Origin: Flagellimonas myxillae | GTDB taxonomy: Bacteria; Bacteroidota; Bacteroidia; Flavobacteriales; Flavobacteriaceae | DNA: 64,000 bases | Direction of reading: 5' to 3' | Assembly (NCBI RefSeq): GCF_023502235.1 | Contig: NZ_JAMFLY010000002.1 | Span: 248,001 to 312,000, forward strand | In this document: piece after piece, positions 53,825 through 62,667 of the stretch | How positions within the stretch are numbered: the stretch's first letter is position 1 | Layout: every line of letters starts with the position of its first letter | The notes under the pieces: model-generated | Databases searched by the model: none | What the model was told of the DNA's origin: nothing | What the model saw: the letters and a program-made list of their open reading frames with translations, nothing else | Program-made: the position numbers and the translations under genes

Positions 53825-54796
53825 ATGTATGTACAAGATCACCATGCTTTTTGGGGAACCATTAAGTACAAATTGCAAGGGATATTGATTTCCCTTTTGA
53901 TTCTGATTCCACTATCCTGTAGTAGTGATGACTCTCAAAACCAAGATCCGACTCCAGAAAATCCAGGTTCGGTTTCCGGGATTGTAGAAGATGAAAATGG
54001 TCATGTTTATCCAGGGGTCGAGTTAAACTTGACCAAAGGGGATGAGACTACAACTGCCTTTACAAACTCGGAAGGGAATTTTTTGATAAAAGCCAAATCC
54101 AATGGAGCCCACAACCTTTCACTAAAATTGCCTTTGTCCACGGAAGCTGTAAACGCAGATATGCTTTCAGTCAATATTACCGAAGACACTGAATCAAAAG
54201 CAGACTTTGTAATTCAACCTCAAGCCGTAACTGCCCATTTGAATTTTGGGAGTGTGCAGTTGCTGGAAGAGATAGTGGACGAAAACGGAAATACCCCAAT
54301 CGCCTCCAATGAACCTTTGTATGCCGCAAATATTTTTGATGCCCCGCTGGGGATGCTTACGGCGATTACAGCTCCTGATGACCATCACGTAACTCTATCG
54401 GAATTTAAAAAAGCCAATGGGGAACTATTGGTGTATTGTGATGGGGACAATGCTACGCTCCAAATCATGTTGGAGGGAATGATTCCGGATGGCACCTATA
54501 CATTTTGGTTGGCCTATTTGAACAAGCCCAGAAAGGTTGGGGAGAACATTGATTTTATGAATGATTTTGTTAACCTCACGAATCCACCTGTGGGGGCTTC
54601 TAATGGAACAGAGAACATAGCCGTTGCGGATGCTTCTGGGGTGATTGATGTGGTCCTAGAACATGATTCCTGTATTCTTACCGATGAGCCAGCTCTGGTG
54701 ATTCCGATTTTATACCACATTAATGGAAAAACTTTTGGCGGGGGCCATGTTCCAGACCCTGAAGAGATGGTTCATATGCTAGCCTACTTCCAATAA
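53825..54796 (+). CDS. lipoprotein with carboxypeptidase-like regulatory domain
   Basis: A 323-residue lipoprotein, rather long signal region with lipobox LIPLSC (Cys 32). A CarboxypepD_reg-like domain at about 48-130 (SGIVEDENGHVYPGVELNLT, TNSEGNFLIKA). The remaining 190 residues contain YAANIFDAPLGML, YTFWLAYLNKPRK and a C-terminal HINGKTFGGGHVPDPEEMVH; no family recognised. First of two lipoprotein genes after the hybrid regulator and a likely member of its regulon (position only). Confidence 0.75.
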   Translation: MYVQDHHAFWGTIKYKLQGILISLLILIPLSCSSDDSQNQDPTPENPGSVSGIVEDENGHVYPGVELNLTKGDETTTAFTNSEGNFLIKAKSNGAHNLSLKLPLSTEAVNADMLSVNITEDTESKADFVIQPQAVTAHLNFGSVQLLEEIVDENGNTPIASNEPLYAANIFDAPLGMLTAITAPDDHHVTLSEFKKANGELLVYCDGDNATLQIMLEGMIPDGTYTFWLAYLNKPRKVGENIDFMNDFVNLTNPPVGASNGTENIAVADASGVIDVVLEHDSCILTDEPALVIPILYHINGKTFGGGHVPDPEEMVHMLAYFQ

Positions 54797-54829
54797 TTCA
54801 AATGTATAAGAACACTTAAATTTTAATCG

Positions 54830-55255
54830 ATGAAAACAGCAAAAAATATTTTGATTTACACAGGCATGCTACTCTTCTTATTGGGTTGTAGCAAAGATGA
54901 TGATGGATCGGGTTCCACCATAACGGCAAGCACACAAACTTTTGAACTAAATGGGGTAAATAATTGTAATACATCCAGCGGAAGTGGTAGCACATTTGTT
55001 ATGACCATCCCGTATACTTCTTCGGAGGGAGTCAGCATTGAACGGCTGCAAATTACTACAAAGGTATCTGGAGGTGACACTGAAAGTAAAACCAACACCC
55101 AATTTACCGATAACGGGAACAGCATCGTTTGGGCATCCTGTTTCAGGTTTGGTTCGCAAGCTTGGGTCGAGTACGAAGTGCGCCTGGAAGGGAGTGGGGG
55201 TTCTTCAAGCAACCCAACTACCGTGAGGATAACTAAACCAAACGGAGCAGACTAA
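54830..55255 (+). CDS. small hypothetical lipoprotein
   Basis: A 141-residue lipoprotein, signal peptide ending FLLGC (Cys 20). The mature part is Ser/Gly/Thr-rich with beta-strand character (FELNGVNNCNTSSGSGSTFV, SIERLQITTKVSGGD, AWVEYEVRLEGSGGSSSNPT) and two Cys (68 and about 103) that could form a disulfide. Not recognised. It follows the previous lipoprotein by 33 bp and overlaps the 3' end of convergent hflX by 4 bp. Confidence 0.75.
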   Translation: MKTAKNILIYTGMLLFLLGCSKDDDGSGSTITASTQTFELNGVNNCNTSSGSGSTFVMTIPYTSSEGVSIERLQITTKVSGGDTESKTNTQFTDNGNSIVWASCFRFGSQAWVEYEVRLEGSGGSSSNPTTVRITKPNGAD

Positions 55256-56463
55256 TACTGATCCAAATGCTCTGGATATAAGAAATTATTATACGGAAAC
55301 CGGGTTACATGGATGTCCCGCACCTCATTGTATACCCGTTTTCTAAATTCGTCCAGATTTTCCTTGTTCAGGGCAGAGATAAAAAGGGCACGATCACCAA
55401 TTTTACTGAACCAGGTTTTTTTCCAATCCTCAATGGTGAAATGAACGGAAGTTCGCTCGGTGACCAAGTCGTCCTCGTCCAGTTCCTCGGCTTGGTATTG
55501 GTCAATCTTATTGAAGACCATAATGGTCTTTTTATCCACACTTTTTATTTCATCTAAAATTTTATTAACGGAGTCTATGTGTTCCTCAAAGTTTGGATGA
55601 CTGATGTCTACCACATGGAGTAACAGATCAGCTTCCCGTACCTCGTCCAAAGTACTTTTAAAACTTTCCACCAATTGGGTTGGCAACTTTCGAATGAATC
55701 CCACGGTATCACTCAGCAAAAAGGGAAGGTTTCCGATGACCACCTTTCTAACCGTGGTATCCAAGGTGGCAAAAAGCTTGTTTTCGGCAAAGACATCACT
55801 CTTGCTTATCACGTTCATTAAGGTGGACTTGCCCACGTTGGTATATCCCACCAATGCCACCCGTACCAAGGCACCGCGATTACCTCTTTGGGTTTCCATT
55901 TGCCGATCTATCTTAGTTAGCTTTTTCTTTAAAAGGGAAATTCTGTCACGAACAATCCGTCTATCTGTTTCAATTTCCGTTTCCCCAGGACCGCGCATTC
56001 CAATACCCCCACGTTGCCTTTCCAAGTGAGTCCACAGACCGGTCAAACGAGGTAGAAGATATTCATATTGGGCCAGCTCAACCTGGGTGCGTGCATAACT
56101 CGTTTTGGCCCGCTGCGCAAAAATGTCCAAGATCAAGCTTGTACGGTCCAAGATTTTGCACTTAAGGATTTTCTCAATGTTGTTTTGTTGGGCAGGGGAG
56201 AGCTCATCATCAAAGATGACGGAACCAATCTCATGGTCCTTTACGTATCGCTGTACCTCTTCCATTTTTCCACTCCCGATATAGGTCTTGGGATTGGGGA
56301 CATCAATCCGTTGGGTAAACCGTTGGGTTACCTCACCCCCGGCAGTATAGGTCAGGAATTCCAATTCGTCCAAATACTCCTTGACCTTCGTTTCCCCTTG
56401 ATCCTTATTGATCACTCCAATAAGCACCGCCTTTTCATAATCTATGGCCTTCTTTTCTAGCAT
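55252..56463 (-). CDS. hflX: ribosome-associated GTPase HflX
   Basis: A 403-residue HflX GTPase. The N-terminal HflX domain (LVGVINKDQGETKV-like start, then YIGSGKMEEVQRYVK) precedes the glycine-rich loop ERQRGGIGMRGPGETEIETD and the G domain with G1 VALVGYTNVGKSTLM, G3 DTVGFIRKLP and G4 FNKIDQ. In other bacteria HflX splits stalled ribosomes under stress. Single gene. Confidence 0.95.
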   Translation of the reverse strand: MLEKKAIDYEKAVLIGVINKDQGETKVKEYLDELEFLTYTAGGEVTQRFTQRIDVPNPKTYIGSGKMEEVQRYVKDHEIGSVIFDDELSPAQQNNIEKILKCKILDRTSLILDIFAQRAKTSYARTQVELAQYEYLLPRLTGLWTHLERQRGGIGMRGPGETEIETDRRIVRDRISLLKKKLTKIDRQMETQRGNRGALVRVALVGYTNVGKSTLMNVISKSDVFAENKLFATLDTTVRKVVIGNLPFLLSDTVGFIRKLPTQLVESFKSTLDEVREADLLLHVVDISHPNFEEHIDSVNKILDEIKSVDKKTIMVFNKIDQYQAEELDEDDLVTERTSVHFTIEDWKKTWFSKIGDRALFISALNKENLDEFRKRVYNEVRDIHVTRFPYNNFLYPEHLDQY

Positions 56464-56558
56464 GAAATTGATTAAAGTGCAAATCTAATCAATGTTTTGG
56501 AAGCTGTTTTTTGTACTTTGTGTTTTTGAAGTTTATATCGAAGTAAATCCCATTTATC

Positions 56559-57506
56559 TTGAAGCATACGGAAGATAGGTTTGTTATTGCCTTTTATAAT
56601 CTGGAGAATTTTTTCGACACCCATGACGACCCCCACACTTTGGATGATGATTTTACCCCAGAAGGGAGAAAGGCATGGAACGAAACTAGATTTAGAAAAA
56701 AATCGAAAAAGCTGGCAAGGACGATTTCCCTGATAGGGAAGGATTACAGTTCCGAAGTTCCCGTTTTGGTTGGTGTGGCCGAGGTGGAAAACAAAAAGGC
56801 CTTGGAGGCAATTTTAAAGGTTAAGGCTTTAAAGGAGGTGGATTACGACTATGTGCATTTTGATTCCCCGGATGAGCGGGGCATAGACACCGCGTTGATT
56901 TACCATAAATCCCATTTTAAGGTGCTGGATGCCGAGACCATTCCACTAATGATTTCCAACGGGGACGGGGAAAGGGATTATACACGGGATATTCTTTATG
57001 TTCATGGAAAGCTGCATGAAGAGGAGGTACATCTTTTTGTGAACCATTGGCCATCCCGAAGGGATGGAGCGGATGAGACCGAACACAAACGAATCAAAGC
57101 CGCAGAAACAGTCTTGAGAAAGATTGAAGGCCTTCAGGAAGAAAACCCCAACTGCATCATTATGGGTGACTTTAACGATGACCCCAATTCACCGAGCATC
57201 CAAAGGCTTATGGATTCTGGGAGGTTTGTAAACCCCATGCAACAACTTTTGTCCCCGAAATCCGGGAGTGCCAATTATAAAGGGGAGTGGAGCTTGTTCG
57301 ACCAAATTATACTTTCCCATAGTTTTTTGAACTACGAGGCCGGCACCCACAGTTTTAAAATGGCAAAGATATTTGCTCCTAAATTTTTAAAGGAGTGGAA
57401 GGGAAAATATAAAGGCAATCCGTTTAGGACTTTTGTGGGCAAAAAATATCTGGGAGGGTATAGTGATCACTTTCCGGTTTATGTAGTATTGAAGGAAAAC
57501 AATTAA
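56559..57506 (+). CDS. endonuclease/exonuclease/phosphatase family protein
   Basis: A 315-residue EEP-fold metallohydrolase. Catalytic blocks: AFYNLENFFDTHDDP at the N-terminus (Asn/Glu), NHWPSRRDG, MGDFNDDPNSPS (Asp/Asn) and YSDHFPVYVV (Asp-His). No signal peptide is apparent, so probably cytoplasmic. The start is unusual: no ATG exists upstream of the conserved core, the nearest in-frame stop is at 56544, and TTG at 56559 is the best start. Substrate (DNA, RNA or phosphoester) is not known. Confidence 0.85.
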   Translation: MKHTEDRFVIAFYNLENFFDTHDDPHTLDDDFTPEGRKAWNETRFRKKSKKLARTISLIGKDYSSEVPVLVGVAEVENKKALEAILKVKALKEVDYDYVHFDSPDERGIDTALIYHKSHFKVLDAETIPLMISNGDGERDYTRDILYVHGKLHEEEVHLFVNHWPSRRDGADETEHKRIKAAETVLRKIEGLQEENPNCIIMGDFNDDPNSPSIQRLMDSGRFVNPMQQLLSPKSGSANYKGEWSLFDQIILSHSFLNYEAGTHSFKMAKIFAPKFLKEWKGKYKGNPFRTFVGKKYLGGYSDHFPVYVVLKENN

Positions 57507-57581
57507 AATTTAAAAGAAAGAAAAATACTACACCACAACATTTGATAGTTTCACAACACACAATTTTCTAACTCCGTGTAT

Positions 57582-57636
57582 TTCGTCGAAATAAAGGGTG
57601 TTTTCGTCGATGGAATACCAGCTCATTCTATTTTTG
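57582..57636 (+). promoter_or_regulatory. 9-12-9 direct-repeat box plus -7 element upstream of T9SS subtilase
   Basis: TTCGTCGAA (57582-57590), 12-nt spacer ATAAAGGGTGTT, TTCGTCGAT (57603-57611), then 17 nt and TATTTTTG (57629-57636), a full TAnnTTTG box. The proximal half therefore occupies the -33 position, as expected for an activator replacing the -33 contact. Period and half-site match the boxes at 6386, 47318 and 49061; the spacer shares the AAA-GGG core. Confidence 0.65.
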
Positions 57637-57663
57637 TAGTCCAAATCTTACTTAACCAAAATT

Positions 57664-59859
57664 ATGGACGGCAAAAAACCTACATGGGCAACAGGACTTT
57701 TTTCTTCCGCTTTATTACTTCTTTTCAACCTTTATTTGGGTCATGGACAGACCGATGATCAAAGAACGCTGATACGCTCCAGTTATGATCAGGGTAAGAT
57801 GGAAGCTCTTATTTCCGAAATGAAGGAAGAATATCAAACCAAGGTTTCCAGAATCAACAACATAATTGTTAGCAAGGGATGGAAGCATTCCGAAAAACAG
57901 AAAGATGGTACTGTTGTCGCCCTTAAAGATTTTGGGCCTGATGGCACCCCGTTATTCTATACTACTTTAAACGACCCCTCCAAGCAGGTCTCGCGCGCGC
58001 ATACGTTGTATACCAATGGTCTTTTGGATTTGGGACTGGATGGTAAGGGAATGTTTGTGGGTATTTGGGATGCTGGAGTGGCCCGTACGACCCATCGGGA
58101 ATTTGATGGCAGGGTGGTCGTTGGTGACGCATCCGAAGAGGTGGACGAGCATGGCACCATGGTGGCAGGGAATTTAGTTTCCTCTGGAGTAAAGCCCAAC
58201 GCCAAGGGTGTTGCCTATAGGGCAAATGCCGTTTCGCACAACTGGACGCGGGATAAAATTGAAGTGGCCGAAGCCGCTTCCAATGGCTTGCTTTTAAGCA
58301 ATCATTCCTATGGCATTATGTCGGACCGCGTACCGGACTGGTACTTTGGTGCCTACATTAAGGTTTCGCAAGATTGGGATAAAATAATGTACAATGCTCC
58401 CTATTATCTTATGGTGACCGCTGCAGGTAACTCACAGAGATCCATGGACAATGAAAGTCCCATTTATGGCAAAACCTCTGATGGCTTTGATTTGTTGTTG
58501 GGATTTAACACGGCAAAAAATGGGCTTACCGTAGCGGGGGCCTATACCGATGTAAGTAATAAGGGCGAGCTTAAAAATACCGAGGTGGCCGCTTACAGTA
58601 GTTTGGGGCCTGTAGATGATGGAAGGATTAAACCAGACTTGGCAGGAGATGGTTCCTCTATATTGTCCACGTCTTCGGATGGGGACAAGAGCTATATTAC
58701 TTCCTTTGGAACTTCCTTAGCAGCGCCGGGAGTAACGGGGTCACTTTTGTTACTTCAACAATATCATGTAAAATTGTTCGGAGAATTTATGAAAGCAGCA
58801 ACTCTTAAAGGGTTGGCCCTGCATACTGCGGATGATGTTGATGCCAAGGGACCCGATTATAAAATGGGATGGGGCGTGATGAATGCCAAGGCTGCGGCCG
58901 AACTTCTTCAGAACAAGGACTACAGTTGCTTGGTTGAAGAGCAGACCCTTTTGGACGGAGAATCGTATTCCGTGACCATAGAGGCAAAGCAAGGAGAAGA
59001 TTTGTTTGCATCAATTTCCTGGACAGATCCTGAAGGAGAGGCAATCAACAGGGGAGTGCTGAATGATGGAGCAGCAGCATTGACCAATGATTTGGATATT
59101 CGCATCACAAAAAATGGAGAAACTTTCTTGCCTTGGAAGCTAGATCCAAAACAAGCGGCCAAGGCCGCCAACAAGGGGGACAATCTTGTGGACCCTTATG
59201 AGCGTATCGAGATACCCAATGCCAACGGACAATATACCTTGACCATTTCCCATAAGGGAAGTTTAAAAAATGGGATTCAGGATTTTTCCTTGATTGTTTC
59301 CGGAGTAAAGGCCTCACTGTGCAGTGTTGAGATTCCAGAAAACTTGAATTTGGTATCCTCGAACGACAATGGAGTATCGATCAGCTGGGACGAAGCTGAG
59401 GAAACCCTTTTTGAACTTCAATACAAAACGTACAGCGACTTGGATTGGCATAGCCAAATACTTTGGGAAAACAACTTGGACCTTACCCATTTAACGCAAG
59501 GCCAAGTATATCAAGTAAGATTACGTTCAATATGTACTGAAAATGCGGTTTCAGAGTTTTCAGATGAGATTCAGTTTGAGTTTAAAGGAGCGGATACCGA
59601 AGTTTTTGAATATGAGCGGCTGGGCCACAACGAGGCCTTGGAAGTGACTATTTTTCCCAATCCAGCGGTAGATAGCATTACGGTGGAGGCCAAATTATCC
59701 AAAGATGCCGTCTACAGTATAGTAACCACTTCGGGCAACATCATTAAGAAAGGGCAGGCGAGGGGCCCAATAGATGTGAGCTGTTTAGCTTCTGGACTTT
59801 ACGTTTTGGTGGTGCAAGACCATGCAGGTCTTAAGAGTACCAAGTTTTATAAAAGTTGA
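57664..59859 (+). CDS. S8 subtilisin family serine protease with T9SS sorting domain
   Basis: A 731-residue secreted protease. Signal/anchor segment about 8-27. The S8 catalytic triad is visible as Asp 136 (GIWDAG), His 163 (DEHGTMVAG) and Ser 351 (GTSLAAPG). A jelly-roll domain (about 420-550) and an FN3-like domain (about 555-645, GVSISWDEAEETLFELQYKT) follow. The end (about 655-731; VTIFPNPAVDSITVEAKL, then GLYVLVVQDHAGLKSTKFYK) is a type A T9SS C-terminal sorting domain. Probably cell-surface or released. The four-member regulatory box lies just upstream. Confidence 0.93.
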   Translation: MDGKKPTWATGLFSSALLLLFNLYLGHGQTDDQRTLIRSSYDQGKMEALISEMKEEYQTKVSRINNIIVSKGWKHSEKQKDGTVVALKDFGPDGTPLFYTTLNDPSKQVSRAHTLYTNGLLDLGLDGKGMFVGIWDAGVARTTHREFDGRVVVGDASEEVDEHGTMVAGNLVSSGVKPNAKGVAYRANAVSHNWTRDKIEVAEAASNGLLLSNHSYGIMSDRVPDWYFGAYIKVSQDWDKIMYNAPYYLMVTAAGNSQRSMDNESPIYGKTSDGFDLLLGFNTAKNGLTVAGAYTDVSNKGELKNTEVAAYSSLGPVDDGRIKPDLAGDGSSILSTSSDGDKSYITSFGTSLAAPGVTGSLLLLQQYHVKLFGEFMKAATLKGLALHTADDVDAKGPDYKMGWGVMNAKAAAELLQNKDYSCLVEEQTLLDGESYSVTIEAKQGEDLFASISWTDPEGEAINRGVLNDGAAALTNDLDIRITKNGETFLPWKLDPKQAAKAANKGDNLVDPYERIEIPNANGQYTLTISHKGSLKNGIQDFSLIVSGVKASLCSVEIPENLNLVSSNDNGVSISWDEAEETLFELQYKTYSDLDWHSQILWENNLDLTHLTQGQVYQVRLRSICTENAVSEFSDEIQFEFKGADTEVFEYERLGHNEALEVTIFPNPAVDSITVEAKLSKDAVYSIVTTSGNIIKKGQARGPIDVSCLASGLYVLVVQDHAGLKSTKFYKS

Positions 59860-59944
59860 TCATGATTTACTCTATGAGATTTCGGTCCGAGGGGATTGTT
59901 TCATCCCATAGGAAAACCCGGCAAGCCCCCTTGCTAGCATACTT

Positions 59945-60304
59945 TTACACATCTTCAACAAAAAAAATCGCATTGTTGTTTAGATCATAGAACCCAAATT
60001 CATGAGTGTTCCATGGAGTGTTTCGTCGCAACTTGTGGTCTGGCACCGTCCCCCTTTGGACAAATTCTTCAAAAATCGGCTGGATGTTCTTTACGAAAAT
60101 CTTGATCACGGAACCTCCCAAGAGAGGGTCATCTTCGGTATCGGCATGCCACTGTAGGTGGAGATGAAGGTTTTCCCTTTTAAGACAGGCATACATTTCG
60201 TCTTTGGATAATGTTTCAAACCCCAGGTGTTTGAGGTACCAAGCCACATCCCGTTCTATGTTTTGGGATGGCAATACTGGGGTTATTTCGAGAAGTTGTG
60301 TCAT
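59945..60304 (-). CDS. VOC family (glyoxalase/bleomycin-resistance-like) protein
   Basis: A 119-residue VOC-fold protein (ITPVLPSQNIERDVAWYLKH, FVQRGTVPDHKLRRNTPWNT, HEFGFYDLNNNAIFFVED). Family members bind a metal or act as drug-binding proteins; the specific role is unknown. Overlaps the exonuclease gene upstream by 4 bp, so they are cotranslated. Confidence 0.85.
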   Translation of the reverse strand: MTQLLEITPVLPSQNIERDVAWYLKHLGFETLSKDEMYACLKRENLHLHLQWHADTEDDPLLGGSVIKIFVKNIQPIFEEFVQRGTVPDHKLRRNTPWNTHEFGFYDLNNNAIFFVEDV

Positions 60305-61014
60305 ATACTTTTTATTTCTTCATCGGAAAGAAGGGTTTCATTTCTTAGTTTGAGAAGTACTTGGGCGGTGGTGATCACGTCCAATTCACAATAGGAGATG
60401 ATGCGGTCCAAATCGTTGTTTTTGTAATATACCTCCCTGACCATGCTCCCATCCATGTCTTCCTTGGGGGAAGGGACTCCGAGCACGTGCGCCAACAACT
60501 TCAAGGAAGTGAAATGCTTGTAATCACCAAATTTCCAGAGTTCCATGGTATCCAAATGGGGAACCTCCCAGGGTTTTTTTCCGAATAGGTCTAGCTTGTA
60601 GGGTAAATTGATGCCATGGATCACCATTCGCCTTGCGATGTATGGAAAATCGAACTCCTTCCCGTTATGGGCACAAAGCAAGTGTTTCGTCTGGCTAAAA
60701 TGTTCTTGGAGCAAGGTTTTAAATTGTTTCAATAAGCTGGGTTCATCACCATGAAAGGAGGTAACCCTAAAGTTTCGGTTTGAGCCTTTTGAGGTAAAGT
60801 ATCCCACGGAAATGCAGATGATTTTTCCAAATTCGGCCCAAATTCCAGCGCGTTCATAGAATTCTTCCGGAGTGAATTCATCTTTTCGTTGGTATTGGGT
60901 TTTTTGTGCCCAAAGCTGTTGGGTGTTTTGGTCCAACAAATCAAAATCAGGTTGTTGGGGCACAGTTTCGATATCCAAAAAAAGGATATGTTCCAGGTTA
61001 AGTTTGTAAAGCAT
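60301..61014 (-). CDS. 3'-5' exonuclease, RNase H-like (PolB-type)
   Basis: A 237-residue DEDD exonuclease. Acidic motifs: LFLDIETVP (Asp 14, Glu 16), AHNGKEFDFPYIARRM, and YCELDVITTAQVLL. This is the predicted 3'-5' exonuclease family related to the proofreading domain of polymerase B, common in Bacteroidota. Probably DNA repair, in line with the ogt gene next to it. Confidence 0.88.
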   Translation of the reverse strand: MLYKLNLEHILFLDIETVPQQPDFDLLDQNTQQLWAQKTQYQRKDEFTPEEFYERAGIWAEFGKIICISVGYFTSKGSNRNFRVTSFHGDEPSLLKQFKTLLQEHFSQTKHLLCAHNGKEFDFPYIARRMVIHGINLPYKLDLFGKKPWEVPHLDTMELWKFGDYKHFTSLKLLAHVLGVPSPKEDMDGSMVREVYYKNNDLDRIISYCELDVITTAQVLLKLRNETLLSDEEIKSI

Positions 61015-61023
61015 GATAGCGTA

Positions 61024-61494
61024 TTAAAAAAGAGCCATCTGTTTGGCAGGGCTCTCATGTTCCAAAAGCCATTTTTTGCGGTGCAGACCGCCAGCATATC
61101 CGGTGAGGTCGCCATTGCTTCCAATTACTCTATGGCAGGGAACAATGATCCAGAGTGGGTTTTTGCCATTGGCAGCAGCTACTGCCCTTATGGCCTTGGG
61201 GTCGCCTAAACGTTTGGAGAGCTCAAGATACGAAATTGTTTTTCCGTAGGGGATCTCTTGCAGCAATTCCCATACTTTTTTCTGGAATGGAGTGCCCACT
61301 GGGCTCAATTTTAGGTCAAAATTCCGTCGTTGGCCTTCAAAATATTCTCGAAATTGATAGACAGCGTCTTCCAGGACCTCAGGGATTATACCAATAGGTA
61401 CTTCGTAATTCAAAACCGATACCGATACAAGCCCATTTTCATCACCTTTAAATTCTGAAATTCCAATAGGTGTTTGTAAATAAGCTATTTCCAT
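61024..61494 (-). CDS. ogt: methylated-DNA--protein-cysteine S-methyltransferase
   Basis: A 156-residue O6-alkylguanine-DNA alkyltransferase. Active-site PCHRVIGSNGDLTGYAGGLH with the acceptor Cys at about 120, preceded by the DNA-binding helix PYGKTISYLELSKRLGDPKA. It repairs O6-methylguanine by suicide transfer. A GTG lies one codon upstream; ATG at 61494 shares a base with the stop of the CNNM gene. Confidence 0.94.
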   Translation of the reverse strand: MEIAYLQTPIGISEFKGDENGLVSVSVLNYEVPIGIIPEVLEDAVYQFREYFEGQRRNFDLKLSPVGTPFQKKVWELLQEIPYGKTISYLELSKRLGDPKAIRAVAAANGKNPLWIIVPCHRVIGSNGDLTGYAGGLHRKKWLLEHESPAKQMALF

Positions 61495-62615
61495 CACTTT
61501 ACTTCATTTGAATCTTCAATAAGTCCCAATCGCTTGGCGCGAGATTCCCAGTTCTTTCTGGCTAGGACTTGAAGGTCTTCAACGTTGTCGCTTTCGTCCA
61601 TTATTTCCAAACCAAGAAGGGTTTCAATCACATCCTCTTGGGTAACAAGCCCGCTGACCGAGCCATACTCGTCCACGACCAAAGAAACATGCTCATTTTG
61701 TTCCACAAACTTTTCAAAAAGCATAGGAATAGGCTTGTTTCTATTGGTCACCAAAATTTCCCGTTTAATAGTTCCCAGTTTTTCCTTTCCTTTTTTGTTG
61801 ATAATGGCTTCGAGCAGTTCGTCCTTTAGGAAAAAACCCGTGATGTTGTCCATACTGTTTTTATAAAGTGGAATTCTGGAAAAGCGCAATGGTCTATTGG
61901 CCTCAAAAAACTCTTGGATCGTAGTATCTTCCGAGGCTATTTTCATAACAGTTCTTGGTGTCATCACGTCTTTGGCCAGGATTTCGTCAAATTTCAATAG
62001 GTTTTTGATGACTTTGGACTCAGATTCCTGAAACACTCCTTCCTCATGGGCAATTTCAGTCATTGCTGTAAAATCCTCCCTGCTAAGGACACTTCCATGA
62101 TGTCCTTTTTTGCCAATAAGTCTGGTGAACAATTGCAAAAGCCAAAGCAATCCCGTCCATTTGAGCAGAAATACCATAATGCGTAAAGCTTTGGCCGTAA
62201 AATTGGCTAACTGTTTCCAGTATGTGGCACCAATGGTTTTTGGAATAATCTCGGAAGCCACCAAAATCAATATGGTCATTATCGTAGATACCACCCCGAC
62301 CATCAAATCTTCCGTAAACTCAATGCCAAAGACGGTTCTGGTCGTAGTTCCGTACAAGTTGGCGTAGGCGACTTTGGCCTGCACGCCCACCAAAATGGCT
62401 CCTACGGTATGGGCAATGGTATTTAGGGTTAAAATAGCAATTAAGGGTTTGTCAACATCTTTTTTGAGCATTTCCAGCTGCTCTGCATATTCCTTGCCCT
62501 CCTGTTTTTTAAGGTTGATGAAGGTTGGGGAGATACTTAGGAGTACGGCTTCCAAAATGGAGCACAGAAATGAGAAAAAAATTGAAATGAAAGCGTAAAA
62601 AAGGAGAAGACCCAT
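61494..62615 (-). CDS. CNNM/DUF21 transmembrane and CBS domain protein
   Basis: A 373-residue inner-membrane protein. The DUF21/CNNM core with about four spans (LLFYAFISIFFSFLCSILEA; IVSTIMTILILVASEIIPKT-like region), then a pair of CBS domains (DVMTPRTVMKIASEDTTIQE; VSLVVDEYGSVSGLVTQEDV). Relatives move Mg2+ or Co2+. The CorC/HlyC C-terminal domain usual in the longer HlyC/CorC proteins is missing: the protein ends shortly after the CBS pair. This short form is known in the family, so truncation is not implied. Confidence 0.88.
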   Translation of the reverse strand: MGLLLFYAFISIFFSFLCSILEAVLLSISPTFINLKKQEGKEYAEQLEMLKKDVDKPLIAILTLNTIAHTVGAILVGVQAKVAYANLYGTTTRTVFGIEFTEDLMVGVVSTIMTILILVASEIIPKTIGATYWKQLANFTAKALRIMVFLLKWTGLLWLLQLFTRLIGKKGHHGSVLSREDFTAMTEIAHEEGVFQESESKVIKNLLKFDEILAKDVMTPRTVMKIASEDTTIQEFFEANRPLRFSRIPLYKNSMDNITGFFLKDELLEAIINKKGKEKLGTIKREILVTNRNKPIPMLFEKFVEQNEHVSLVVDEYGSVSGLVTQEDVIETLLGLEIMDESDNVEDLQVLARKNWESRAKRLGLIEDSNEVK

Positions 62616-62667
62616 GCGTTTTATCTAGTTGTACTAAGGTAGCGAATAGGAATGAATTCCAATACGA

